IMG/VR virus record: IMGVR_UViG_3300028920_000057
Span: 24,897 to 88,896 of that record
Reading direction: 5' to 3' (one strand)
DNA from: a virus
Length of the DNA: 64,000 nucleotides
Shown: positions 48,344 through 56,182 of the stretch, piece after piece
Layout of the letters: every line of letters begins with the position of its first letter
How positions within the stretch are numbered: position 1 is the stretch's first letter
Translations under genes and position numbers: made by a program
Notes under the pieces: generated by a model
What the model saw: only the letters and a program-made list of their open reading frames with translations
Database searches by the model: none
Told to the model about the DNA's origin: nothing

Positions 48344-49219
48344 TTATTGGTGTACCACCGTGGCTTCTCTGCCAAACACTTGTCGCAACTGCGACTGCGT
48401 ATTATGTATAGCCGCAAGAGATCTCTGTCTCATGGTAGCGGCACCTCTGTTATCAAAGAATTGTCCTCCCATTTCAGTCATAGTGAATTCCTTTTGTTTC
48501 CGTAGTGAGCGGCCATAGGACGCTACCCCTTCGTAAATATCTCCGTACGCAGAAGTAAGACCCATTATCCCTTGAAAGGCAAAAAACTTGGCGGCACCAT
48601 GAAAAGCCAAGCCAGCCCATTCCATCCCCTTAGCCATACCGATACTTCCTTTTATTGGAATCTCTCCCAACAGAGGTAATCTCAATGTCGCCTTGTTAGA
48701 TACCGCCCTCTCAAGAGCTTCGGACATCACTTTGCTTTCACTAAACGCTTGTTCTAAAGCAGCCACTGGCCGGCTTTTGGCAAACATAACACCGCTTTTT
48801 CTAGCTCTCCGTTTGGCTATCTGCTCAAACTGCCCAAAGGTGCGCCTGTCAAATTCCTTGATGCCTGTGGGTCTCCATGCTGTATCGTCAAAAACTCGCC
48901 TAATAATACCACTATGTACACTCTGTCGGCCAATTGCCAGGCCCGGCTGAGTTGTACCAAATATCCTTTGAGCAAAGAACTGTTTCTTGCTTGCCATCTT
49001 GACTTCTGCTTCAAAGGCTTCGCTGGGAACTCCGGCAAACTGAGCCATAGCGCTTGCAGTAAATCCATACGCCCCCCTGGTGGCGAACTGTTCTATCGCA
49101 GTGTTGACGACTAGGTTCCCCGCGAATGATGCGATCCCTTCTTCGCCAAATGGGGTTGCCCATCCCGTTGCCATGAACGATGGGTCGTACTCGGAAAAAG
49201 CAGCTGGATTAATAGGCAT
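48344..49219 (-). CDS. Virion protein of unknown function in packaging block
   Basis: The 291-residue protein was not recognised. It is basic, with Phe/Ala-rich segments and one moderately hydrophobic region (GMEWAGLAFHGAAKFFAFQGI, about residues 205-225). It lies between the DEDDh/membrane fusion and the Gly-zipper protein, 12 bp and 8 bp from its neighbours. Internal virion protein is inferred from context. Confidence 0.62.
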   Translation of the reverse strand: MPINPAAFSEYDPSFMATGWATPFGEEGIASFAGNLVVNTAIEQFATRGAYGFTASAMAQFAGVPSEAFEAEVKMASKKQFFAQRIFGTTQPGLAIGRQSVHSGIIRRVFDDTAWRPTGIKEFDRRTFGQFEQIAKRRARKSGVMFAKSRPVAALEQAFSESKVMSEALERAVSNKATLRLPLLGEIPIKGSIGMAKGMEWAGLAFHGAAKFFAFQGIMGLTSAYGDIYEGVASYGRSLRKQKEFTMTEMGGQFFDNRGAATMRQRSLAAIHNTQSQLRQVFGREATVVHQ

Positions 49220-49227
49220 ATTAGCTC

Positions 49228-51363
49228 CTATACTAGAGCGAGACCGTGAGGCCTGCTGTTAAACTGTTCTGTATGCCGATAGGGGTGTCTATATACATGC
49301 CCCGGCTTATAGTTTACCATTGCACGAGATGTCTGTTGATTATACTTTATCATTTGCGGCTGTCTACTCGGCATTGCCGGACTTGGAGGAATGACTTTAT
49401 TGTTCTGGCTTCCACTCATAACATACGAACCTAGAGCAAGGCCAATACCTCCAATAATCGTTCCTTTAGCCATTTTGCTTTGTCTAATATTCTTTGCCAA
49501 GGCATTGAATGTCTCTGCAAAATAGCCTCCTCCCGACATAACTCCTTTCTCGACCTTTTGAGCAATCTTCTCGCCCGCCTCGTTATACAGCTCGCCGAAC
49601 TTCCTAGTACCAGGCATTAGTCTGTCTCGAATCCCGGTAAAAGCTCGACCAAAAGCCAAGTCTGCATCATAACCAGCGCTGCCGTAAATTCCGTAAGCAG
49701 TTACTCCCAACAAGCCTACGGCTGCGGCCATCGTCGGATGACGCATCTTTTCTCCTGGCCGACCTCTATCGTTCAGGATGTTATGTGTAGTAGATACTGC
49801 GGCATAGCCAAGGAGCCCTAGAGATCCAAATCGTGCAATCTTCCCTCCAAAAGATGAGACTCTGTCCCCCATCACGTGAGAAAGGGATGCTTTGAGATTC
49901 GGATAGCCTGGTACAATCTTGTTTGCATTCCATGTCGCGGCTCCAAGCCCTCCTGCAATCATTGCGTCGACAAATGGGTCACTCGGATCTCCTGCCCATC
50001 TGTCCAGAGTCTCTTGCGCAGGAGACTTACTCATGAAACGATAAGCAGTAAAGCCGCCAAGCATACCTATACCAACGCCCAGCCAGCCCATCTTTCTGCC
50101 AGTCTCGCCCAGAGTACCTTCAAAAAGCGCAACTGTTCTATTAATTTTTATCTTCTCTGAGATCTCCTCGGCCGTATCAGTCATAAACTCGAGCTTCTTG
50201 GTCCTCACGAACGGCTTTCCGTCGTCTCCCAGATAAAGGTTCTTTTCTACATTGGCCTTTTCTGCTCTGGCTCTTTTCTTTTTCTTAGCCTGATCTACCT
50301 GTCCTGCTCGAGTCTGTACTTGAGGAAATCCCGGAGCCACCTTTGTCCAGCTATCCTGCATACCTGCGACGACTTCCCCTTCGTCAGTCACTACGGCGAA
50401 TTGCGTCAGAATATCATTACCAAGGGTATCGGGCAGGGCTGAGTGAGCTGTCTCAACATGAATACGAACGCCATCGATTTCAAGCGTCTTACCAGGACGA
50501 CGTCCGGTATTCGGATTCGCAAGGATATCTTCCTGCTTAAGACTTGGAACAAATCCCTCCGGCACGTTCTCTCCAAAGGGGATCTCTTGAGTGTCGATCC
50601 ATCTCAGCTTGTCATTATGGATCGCATCCTTTAGTCTCGTAATAAGCTTGTATCGTTTGGAGCGTTTATCCTTTATTGTTCTTTGTACTGCGCGGAAATG
50701 ACCGTATAAACGTTGTGCATCGAAATCTCGCACATTGTGTCCAGTAACTGTTCCGGCATGTTCAAACAGATAGATCATCTGTTCCAGCTGTTCGTCTGAA
50801 AGAGCCTTGCCCGCTAAGTCTCCATATGTAATATTGCCCCTAAAAACCTTTTGGGCCCCTTTCTCAATAATTTCGTCAGGCTTTGCTTTCTTATGAGCAT
50901 CACTTATGAGTCGTGGATCTTGTAGCGCATCAAAGTTAAACAGGGTACTGATTTTTTCCCCTGTCTTGACATTGTGTTGAGTAACGTGCATGGAGATCTG
51001 AAACACCGCCTCGGCATTACCAAGGCCGGTAGTTTCAAGATCGAGGAAGATATTGAGAGATCTATTCTTGAAGGATTTAGATTTGACAGTGTCCTGCAGA
51101 TTAAGGAAAGCCTTGTTGTCGTCCAGCCAGCCGGATCTCCTGCCAAACTTATATTTGTAACGGTGGCCACCCTCGGTAATGACGGATAGCGCCTGGTCTT
51201 CTGCCTTGGTCAGTGGCCTCATTACGCCTTTGCGGCCAGAATGAACGTCTGTTGCCTCCGGGTCCCAGACGTAGGGGTAATCTTCACCATAAAGGTGATA
51301 GATAACACTCCCTTCGGTAAACTTCACTCCGCCTTGTTTGGCTGTTTTAGGCCTCTTCGCCAT
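49228..51363 (-). CDS. DEDDh 3'-5' exonuclease fused to a hydrophobic virion-like region
   Basis: The 711-residue protein contains a complete DnaQ-family exonuclease. Exo I is FLDLETTG (D108, E110), Exo II is TGHNVRDFDAQRL (D213 or D215), and Exo III is HSALPD (H307, D312). These give the four acidic residues and the general-base histidine of the DEDDh class. The next 380 residues contain Gly-rich hydrophobic segments (MGWLGVGIGMLGGFTAYR near 420, SLGLLGYAAVS near 525) and a polar C-terminus. It lies in the packaging block, not with replication genes. Its 3' end overlaps nothing, but its 5' end overlaps the 308-aa-class upstream gene by 17 bp. An injected or DNA-end-processing nuclease is inferred. 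Confidence 0.85.
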   Translation of the reverse strand: MAKRPKTAKQGGVKFTEGSVIYHLYGEDYPYVWDPEATDVHSGRKGVMRPLTKAEDQALSVITEGGHRYKYKFGRRSGWLDDNKAFLNLQDTVKSKSFKNRSLNIFLDLETTGLGNAEAVFQISMHVTQHNVKTGEKISTLFNFDALQDPRLISDAHKKAKPDEIIEKGAQKVFRGNITYGDLAGKALSDEQLEQMIYLFEHAGTVTGHNVRDFDAQRLYGHFRAVQRTIKDKRSKRYKLITRLKDAIHNDKLRWIDTQEIPFGENVPEGFVPSLKQEDILANPNTGRRPGKTLEIDGVRIHVETAHSALPDTLGNDILTQFAVVTDEGEVVAGMQDSWTKVAPGFPQVQTRAGQVDQAKKKKRARAEKANVEKNLYLGDDGKPFVRTKKLEFMTDTAEEISEKIKINRTVALFEGTLGETGRKMGWLGVGIGMLGGFTAYRFMSKSPAQETLDRWAGDPSDPFVDAMIAGGLGAATWNANKIVPGYPNLKASLSHVMGDRVSSFGGKIARFGSLGLLGYAAVSTTHNILNDRGRPGEKMRHPTMAAAVGLLGVTAYGIYGSAGYDADLAFGRAFTGIRDRLMPGTRKFGELYNEAGEKIAQKVEKGVMSGGGYFAETFNALAKNIRQSKMAKGTIIGGIGLALGSYVMSGSQNNKVIPPSPAMPSRQPQMIKYNQQTSRAMVNYKPGHVYRHPYRHTEQFNSRPHGLALV

Positions 51364-52195
51364 CGGTTACCTCTACTTCTATGACCTTTTCTTTGTCTTC
51401 TTGTGCTTTTTTATTAAGCTCACGTTTAGCGGCGTTGGCAAAGGCCGATACAATGGAACTTGCATCTTTCGTGTTGCCGGCACCAGCCTTTACTCTTGCC
51501 TTTCGTGTTGCCACGAGGTCGTCCAGTAAACGACCCTTTTCCTTCCCAAGCTTGGATATAACGTTGATTCTCGGATTTTCAATTTCTGTCATGATAGGAT
51601 CACCGTTGTCATCTACTCCGACGCATTTTTCTCTAACCGTCTGGGGATCCATCGCCATCTCCCAGTTGGCTCTAAGCTGAAGTATTTCGAGCTCTGCGAG
51701 TTCGTTGATCTGGTTTCGGTCTATAGCCATCATCTCATCATCTGAATCAACCTCGAGTTCCACCATCTTTTGTTTCTTCCAGTTGTCAAACAAATGGGTT
51801 TCAACAGGACATGGTTTTAAAAGAGGAGGGCTAAGCTCTGCCTTAACTACGGGACACATATTATAATATGGGCATTTCTGCCCTAGACAGATCATGGGTA
51901 CCGCAGCTTGATATCCGTCTACCATGCGTCTGGCAAATTGTGCCAGCGTTTTCATGGCAGCTTCTGTAACTACCAGTTCCTGCCCTTCGGGCATAAGCGC
52001 CAGTAAATTTTGTATAATAGGGTCTTTAACTGTCGAAGATCTTGTGAGAGTAAGGACGTTGTCCTGTCCCTTCAGCTGATGCTTCTGAGGACGTTTCTGG
52101 AGATAGGTAGCATTACACCCCGTCGAGGATTCTACGACTGTTGTATCTTCCTGTGGCTTTTCCAACTCGTCGTCTGGGCTGAACTTGTCACTCAT
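51347..52195 (-). CDS. Cys-cluster protein, small terminase candidate
   Basis: The 282-residue form starts at ATG 52195 behind GGGAG; a longer upstream start would extend 26 codons but lacks a good site. A cysteine cluster (CLGQKCPYYNMC, then PCPVE) about residues 100-135 could bind zinc or iron. Long helical segments rich in Glu follow, including ELAELEILQLRANWEMAM. It is the first gene of the packaging block and lies just after a hairpin-rich region, two features expected for a small terminase. There is no helix-turn-helix I can point to, so the assignment is only contextual. Confidence 0.6.
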   Translation of the reverse strand: MSDKFSPDDELEKPQEDTTVVESSTGCNATYLQKRPQKHQLKGQDNVLTLTRSSTVKDPIIQNLLALMPEGQELVVTEAAMKTLAQFARRMVDGYQAAVPMICLGQKCPYYNMCPVVKAELSPPLLKPCPVETHLFDNWKKQKMVELEVDSDDEMMAIDRNQINELAELEILQLRANWEMAMDPQTVREKCVGVDDNGDPIMTEIENPRINVISKLGKEKGRLLDDLVATRKARVKAGAGNTKDASSIVSAFANAAKRELNKKAQEDKEKVIEVEVTDGEEA

Positions 52196-52213
52196 TCTTA
52201 CTCCCATATAAGT

Positions 52214-52260
52214 AAGCCACCGTGGTTCGCGACACCCCGAAGGGTCTAAGCGTGGTGGCT
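52214..52260 (-). promoter_or_regulatory. Structured 5' leader (nested stem-loop) before the packaging genes
   Basis: Seven-base arms AGCCACC (52254-52260 complement) and GGTGGCT enclose an inner stem ACCC-UUCG-GGGT (read on the minus strand). The structure ends about 10 bases before the GGGAG site of the 282-residue gene. It could control translation, act in mRNA stability, or be a DNA-level terminase recognition site. Confidence 0.55.
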
Positions 52261-52285
52261 GTTGAAAAAACATACCATTATTTTC

Positions 52286-52312
52286 ATCAAAAAAGACTCC
52301 CCGAAGGGAGCC
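52286..52312 (-). terminator. Intrinsic terminator with UUCG tetraloop
   Basis: On the minus strand GGCTCCC-TTCG-GGGAGTC is followed by six T. It ends the transcript that begins with the nucleotide-sugar genes and separates it from the packaging genes, implying a distinct promoter or regulated read-through for late genes. Confidence 0.85.
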
Positions 52313-52404
52313 ATAAACAGTGCCATGACAAAGTCATAAGCAGGTTTTGATACGCAGTCCGTATTCGGACTGACGCTTGGGGCTCGAGTCGTATGAGCCT
52401 CAAC
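52312..52404 (-). other. Hairpin cluster, candidate structured RNA or packaging site
   Basis: Between the 50-residue ORF and the terminator are three further perfect hairpins: ATGAC/GTCAT (52324-52336), CAGTCC/GGACTG (52355-52372) and GGCTC/GAGCC (52381-52399). No convincing ORF occupies this stretch. With the terminator and the leader there are five hairpins in 190 bp. No known RNA family was recognised. Confidence 0.5.
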
Positions 52405-52557
52405 TTATTTGAACAAGCCCTTAGACTTGCTTCCTAGACCAGAACCAGGAGTCTGGTTATTGGGAGGAGGCGTGGGCTGTCCCGGAATCTTAACTGGTTT
52501 CGTTGCTGAAAGATTCGGCTGCGTAGCAGCAATCTGATTCGAACTTGTAACTGCCAT
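52405..52557 (-). CDS. Small 50-residue Pro/Gly-rich protein
   Basis: A 50-residue ORF starts at ATG 52557 with GTAGGAG upstream. It is Pro/Gln/Ser/Gly-rich (IPGQPTPPPNNQTPGSGLGS) and likely disordered, ending in a basic KSKGLFK. It lies 9 bp after the lipase gene stop in transcription order and is last before the terminator. Function unknown; good site and conserved spacing support translation. Confidence 0.6.
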   Translation of the reverse strand: MAVTSSNQIAATQPNLSATKPVKIPGQPTPPPNNQTPGSGLGSKSKGLFK

Positions 52558-52566
52558 TTTCAACTC

Positions 52567-53343
52567 CTACAAAAGTTTTTCCAATGCTTTTACATAACCT
52601 TCGACACTGTGATCTTTATAAGACCACGGACTGAATGTGCAGACCCAATCTGCGAGCTCGTCGAGTTTCTTCATGTAATAACCTTTACTATGGATTCTGA
52701 CTGGCTTGCCTGCATGCTTATAGATCTTAAACGGAGGTAACGCGGGGACTACGTCATTCTGCAGCCTAATGCGCCATGTTTCATCAATTTGTGAATGAGA
52801 CTTGGCAAACGTCTTATCTCCCGTCTTTGGGGACCCAAAAGTATAACACGCCGAGATATAGCCATAGGCCCTCATATCCATCGCACATTGTTGTGCAAGT
52901 GGTCCGCCCATACTGAAGCCGGCGCAGTAAACTTTTGCAACTTCCAATGACCTCATTGCTTTTTTAATTGTTTTTGCAACAGCATGGTAAGCCGCATGAT
53001 ATCCAAGATGAACCTTGCCTGCGAAGTTATCTCCAGGTTTACGGTTGATAAATTGCGCATTTGTTTTCCAGTCTTTAAGGTTCCATGGCTCTGTACCTCT
53101 GAAGACTATGGCGCATGCTGTCTTTGACAACTTGAAGATACCAACCTGAACATCGAGTTCTTTATTTTCGATCGATTGATACAGTCTTGGATTATTGGCA
53201 ACCTCAATCGACCTTATCTCCGAACAGAGCGTTGCAAGGTCATGTGCCATTTTTACGTCGAGTCCTTTTGGGGGAATCGTTTTATCTTTCCAGCGACCAA
53301 ACCAGCCCGATATTTTTTTCATGATTTTCTTTAAAGCTTGCAT
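52567..53343 (-). CDS. Class 3 lipase (alpha/beta hydrolase), possible lysis-related
   Basis: The 258-residue protein is a lipase_3-family hydrolase. The nucleophile elbow is GFSMGG with S144; the oxyanion strand motif VFRGTE precedes DWKTNAQF; D197 (NDVVPALPP) and H245 (DHSVEGY) complete the triad in the family's order. The N-terminal 22 residues are basic and amphipathic (KKIMKKISGWFGRWK) and may bind membrane. ATG 53343 shares one base with the stop of a 54-residue membrane peptide (TAATG), so the two are translated together. A role in host envelope breakdown is inferred; a virion or superinfection role is possible. No endolysin is seen in the window. Confidence 0.88.
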   Translation of the reverse strand: MQALKKIMKKISGWFGRWKDKTIPPKGLDVKMAHDLATLCSEIRSIEVANNPRLYQSIENKELDVQVGIFKLSKTACAIVFRGTEPWNLKDWKTNAQFINRKPGDNFAGKVHLGYHAAYHAVAKTIKKAMRSLEVAKVYCAGFSMGGPLAQQCAMDMRAYGYISACYTFGSPKTGDKTFAKSHSQIDETWRIRLQNDVVPALPPFKIYKHAGKPVRIHSKGYYMKKLDELADWVCTFSPWSYKDHSVEGYVKALEKLL

Positions 53344-53507
53344 TATTTACTCCAAAATAATGTTATAAGCCAGTATATTATACACGTAACAGGGGTAAAT
53401 ATCAAGACCGCCCCTGTCATCACTACATTTGTGAGCCTAAAGTGGTAGTCATCCGCATCTCTGGCTTCCTGTAAATACGAGCGAATACCATCGCAAATAG
53501 CTTTCAT
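53343..53507 (-). CDS. 54-residue single-pass membrane protein coupled to lipase
   Basis: Not long enough for most ORF calls, but it has a GAGG site nine bases before ATG 53507 and its TAA overlaps the lipase start by one base. Residues about 28-51 form one membrane segment (MTGAVLIFTPVTCIIYWLITLF); the N-terminus is charged (RSYLQEARDADDYH). Size and context suggest a holin-, pinholin- or spanin-like partner for the lipase. The topology is predicted by eye. Confidence 0.65.
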   Translation of the reverse strand: MKAICDGIRSYLQEARDADDYHFRLTNVVMTGAVLIFTPVTCIIYWLITLFWSK

Positions 53508-53531
53508 ACAAAATACCTCGTTAGGTTAGAA

Positions 53532-53696
53532 TTAGTTTGCTTGAATCAAGCGGATAAGAAAGATTGCGTCCCGATAGTTTGTCAGACCGTCGCGGACATA
53601 CTTTCTCCAAATGAGATGAGAATTGAGGTGGTCGTATTGGGTAAGGAACTGGGGTGTGCGTTGACGCAGTAAGGTCAACGCATCTTGTTTACTCAT
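53532..53696 (-). CDS. 54-residue basic protein of unknown function
   Basis: A 54-residue ORF starts at ATG 53696, overlapping the end of the epimerase gene by eight bases (ATGAGTAA). It is helical and basic (LRQRTPQFLTQYDHLNSHL, IWRKYVRDGL). No family was recognised. Weak ribosome binding site, so coupling to the epimerase is the main support. Confidence 0.5.
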   Translation of the reverse strand: MSKQDALTLLRQRTPQFLTQYDHLNSHLIWRKYVRDGLTNYRDAIFLIRLIQAN

Positions 53697-54648
53697 AGTA
53701 ATCTTTGTACCATTCAACAAAAGCTTCCACCCCGTTTTCTACCGACACAACCGGTTTATAGCCAATATGTTCGAATAAACTATCCGTACTGGCATACGTC
53801 ATCTTCACATCGCCAAGCTGCATAGGCATAAGGTCTAACAGGGCCTCTTTTCCGGTAGCTTTTTCTATAGCGGCTATGAAGTCCATCAGGCGAACCGGTT
53901 CACCCCGCCCGATGTTGAACACCTTCAGGCCCGACGGCTTGAAGGTCACTCCCTTGATCCCTGCAACGATATCGTCCACGTAGGTGAAATCGCGCATAAG
54001 ATCCCCATTATTATACACAGGAATGGGTTCTCCTGCAAGGATCTTCTTTGTAAAGATAAATAGAGCCATATCCGGCCTACCCCATGGCCCATATACTGTA
54101 TGAAAGCGCAGACCAGTACACTGCATATTGTATAGCTTATTATATGCATGAGCCATAAGTTCGTTGCATCGTTTTGTAACACCGTAAAGAGAAGACTGAG
54201 TGTCGCATTTATGCGACTCTTTAGATGGAAACTCTGTCGAGTCCCCATAAACTGAAGAACTTGACGCATAAACAATGTGTCTAACAGGCCAGTGCCTGCA
54301 GCACTCTAACACATTTAAGAATCCTGTAATATTTGAATCTATATAAGTCTGAGGAGATTCCAAGCTATGACGAACGCCAGCTTGAGCAGCTAAGTGAATT
54401 ACATAATCTATATTACATGCAAGAAAAATTTTCTCTAGCCCTGCTCGATTTTCGAGTGAATCCTGGGTAAACTTGAAGTTGTCATAGATAGTAAGGCGTT
54501 TTAATCTCGCTTCTTTAAGACTGACATCATAATAGTCATTCATATTGTCATATCCAATGACTGTATGCCCAACATCCAGCAGTTTCTTTGCGGTATGAAA
54601 ACCTATAAAGCCTGCTGCCCCGGTAAGTAATATCTTTAGAGTCGCCAT
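53689..54648 (-). CDS. NAD-dependent nucleotide-sugar 4-epimerase (UDP-uronate/UDP-HexNAcA type)
   Basis: The 319-residue form starts at ATG 54648. It is a short-chain dehydrogenase-fold epimerase: NAD site TGAAGFIG (G10, G13, G16), NDYYDVSLKEARL typical of UDP-glucuronate 4-epimerases and TviC/CapI relatives, LAAQAGVRHSLESP, an SSSSVYG segment with the catalytic Ser, and YGVTK with Y155 and K159. Length is normal. Its start overlaps the dehydrogenase by 13 bp. Together they would turn a UDP-hexose or UDP-HexNAc into its uronic acid and then epimerise C4 (Vi-antigen TviB/TviC logic). The exact substrate cannot be read from sequence. Confidence 0.9.
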   Translation of the reverse strand: MATLKILLTGAAGFIGFHTAKKLLDVGHTVIGYDNMNDYYDVSLKEARLKRLTIYDNFKFTQDSLENRAGLEKIFLACNIDYVIHLAAQAGVRHSLESPQTYIDSNITGFLNVLECCRHWPVRHIVYASSSSVYGDSTEFPSKESHKCDTQSSLYGVTKRCNELMAHAYNKLYNMQCTGLRFHTVYGPWGRPDMALFIFTKKILAGEPIPVYNNGDLMRDFTYVDDIVAGIKGVTFKPSGLKVFNIGRGEPVRLMDFIAAIEKATGKEALLDLMPMQLGDVKMTYASTDSLFEHIGYKPVVSVENGVEAFVEWYKDYYE

Positions 54649-55892
54649 ACGTATTGCCCCGATTTTGGTTCCACACAACCTTTGACGTCAATTATTACGT
54701 CATATTCATCAAAGAATCCCTTTTGTTTAAATTGCTTATGGTCAACAGCTACAATAGCTATTGCCATATCCTGCGGTTCGATAGGTTCAATACCAAATAC
54801 CCTTTTCATTGACAGACTGTCAACATACGGATCCATTCCTTCTACTATAACCCCATACTCCTTCAATTCTTTTATTATATCAACTACCTTTGAATTCCTT
54901 AAGTCAGGACAATTAGCCTTAAAAGTAAGACCATAGATATGAAATGCCGCTGAAGCCAAATTCCGGGCCATCATTAACTTTATTGCCTTAGACGCTACAA
55001 AGCGCCCCATCGAATCATTTATCCGTCTCCCGGCCAGGATTAGCTCTGGATTGTACCCTACAGCCCGAGCCTTGTATGTAAGATAATAAGGATCAACACC
55101 TATACAGTGACCTCCTACCAGACCCGGCTTAAAGTCAAGAAAATTCCACTTGGTACAAGCTGCCCTTAAAACCTCAAGAGTGTCAATTTGCAATTTGTCA
55201 AATAGTAAAGCCAGTTCATTCATAAGGGCTATATTCAAATCACGCTGGGTGTTCTCAATAACCTTGGCCGCCTCAGCAACCCTGATAGATGAACACCTGA
55301 ACGTACCAACCTTGACGATCGTATTGTAGACCGCCTCGACTACGTCGAGTGCGTCCTCATTAGAAGCGGATAGGAGTTTGGTAATTTTAGACAAAGTGCG
55401 CCGCTTATCACCAGGGTTGATCCTTTCAGGAGAATAACCAACAAAGAAGTCCTTGTTGTAAACAAGGCCCTCGCTCTCAAGAATAGGAATACAAACCTCC
55501 TCAGTAGTACCAGGATAGACGGTTGACTCATAGACAACTATATCTCCCTTAGATAAGACACTCGCGGCCAGACGAGATGCCTCGATCAAAGGAGTAAGGT
55601 CCGGCTTCTTGTGGTCGTCCACTGGTGTAGGTACTGCCACAATATAAAAATCACACTTGGCTATGTCTTTAGAATCAAAAGTGTATTTGACGTCCGTAGC
55701 AAGCAAGTCCTTAATGGCTACCTCGTAAGTGCGATCAACACCCTCCCTGAGCTCACCAATACGCTGTTTGTTGACATCAAAACCGATAACGCGTCCGAAT
55801 TTACCCAAAGCTACAGCAACCGGCAACCCAACGTAGCCCAAACCAATTACTGCAACCTTCCTGTTATGTCCATTTTTAGGTGTAATGCGCAT
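54636..55892 (-). CDS. UDP-sugar dehydrogenase (UDP-GlcNAc/GalNAc or UDP-Glc type)
   Basis: The 418-residue protein is a UDP-glucose/GDP-mannose dehydrogenase. The NAD fold is VAVIGLGYVGLP (G17, G19, G22). The catalytic cysteine is C263 in GGHCIGVDPYYLTYKA, a form characteristic of the WbpA/WbpO/TviB group acting on UDP-HexNAc. Also present are YSPERINPGD and GLTFKANCPDLRNSKV. It oxidises a UDP-sugar C6 to the uronic acid with two NAD+. It is the first gene after the promoter of the minus-strand operon and is coupled to the epimerase by a 13-bp overlap. Phage copies may alter host surface polysaccharide or feed glycosylation. Confidence 0.92.
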   Translation of the reverse strand: MRITPKNGHNRKVAVIGLGYVGLPVAVALGKFGRVIGFDVNKQRIGELREGVDRTYEVAIKDLLATDVKYTFDSKDIAKCDFYIVAVPTPVDDHKKPDLTPLIEASRLAASVLSKGDIVVYESTVYPGTTEEVCIPILESEGLVYNKDFFVGYSPERINPGDKRRTLSKITKLLSASNEDALDVVEAVYNTIVKVGTFRCSSIRVAEAAKVIENTQRDLNIALMNELALLFDKLQIDTLEVLRAACTKWNFLDFKPGLVGGHCIGVDPYYLTYKARAVGYNPELILAGRRINDSMGRFVASKAIKLMMARNLASAAFHIYGLTFKANCPDLRNSKVVDIIKELKEYGVIVEGMDPYVDSLSMKRVFGIEPIEPQDMAIAIVAVDHKQFKQKGFFDEYDVIIDVKGCVEPKSGQYVWRL

Positions 55893-55919
55893 TCGTGTAG
55901 TCTCCCAGAAGTTTTACAA

Positions 55920-55949
55920 CATTATACCCATATAGGGTAGAAAATGCAA
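55920..55949 (-). promoter_or_regulatory. Sigma70-like promoter for the minus-strand operon
   Basis: On the minus strand TTGCAT (55944-55949) and TATAAT (55921-55926) are separated by 17 bp, close to the ideal sigma70 consensus. Transcription would start near 55914, leaving a short leader with GGGAG before ATG 55892. Recognised by host RNA polymerase, so these genes are probably expressed early. Confidence 0.75.
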
Positions 55950-56025
55950 ATAATATATTTTAAGACAAAGACGCGCCCGGATCCGAAAAGCTGACATATA
56001 TGAGCCCCCCGGGGTTGTTTTCCGT

Positions 56026-56122
56026 GCGTGTGATCGAAGCGATATTTAAGCGTGCGCGTAACCTGAAGGACACTCGCTCCCGCGTGTGATCGAAGCGATA
56101 TTTAAGCGTGCGCGTAACCTGA
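56026..56122. repeat. Two perfect 41-bp direct repeats between divergent operons
   Basis: The segments 56026-56066 and 56082-56122 are identical over 41 bp, with a 15-bp spacer (56-bp period). Each contains GTGTGATCGAAGCG and GCGTGCGCGTAACCTGA. They lie in the 405-bp divergent gap (55893-56297), which otherwise contains the promoter, an ACGGAC-type motif at 56183-56204 and no gene I can support. They could bind a regulator or replication protein. Confidence 0.85.
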
Positions 56123-56182
56123 GCCTATAGGCGAAGGCAGGTGGAGTGTTTCCGTCCGCGTGACCATTTTCTCTCTTTCTCC

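Noticed and set aside
56026-56122. CRISPR array or att site
   Set aside because: Only two copies of 41 bp with a 15-bp spacer, no cas or integrase gene nearby; not an array.
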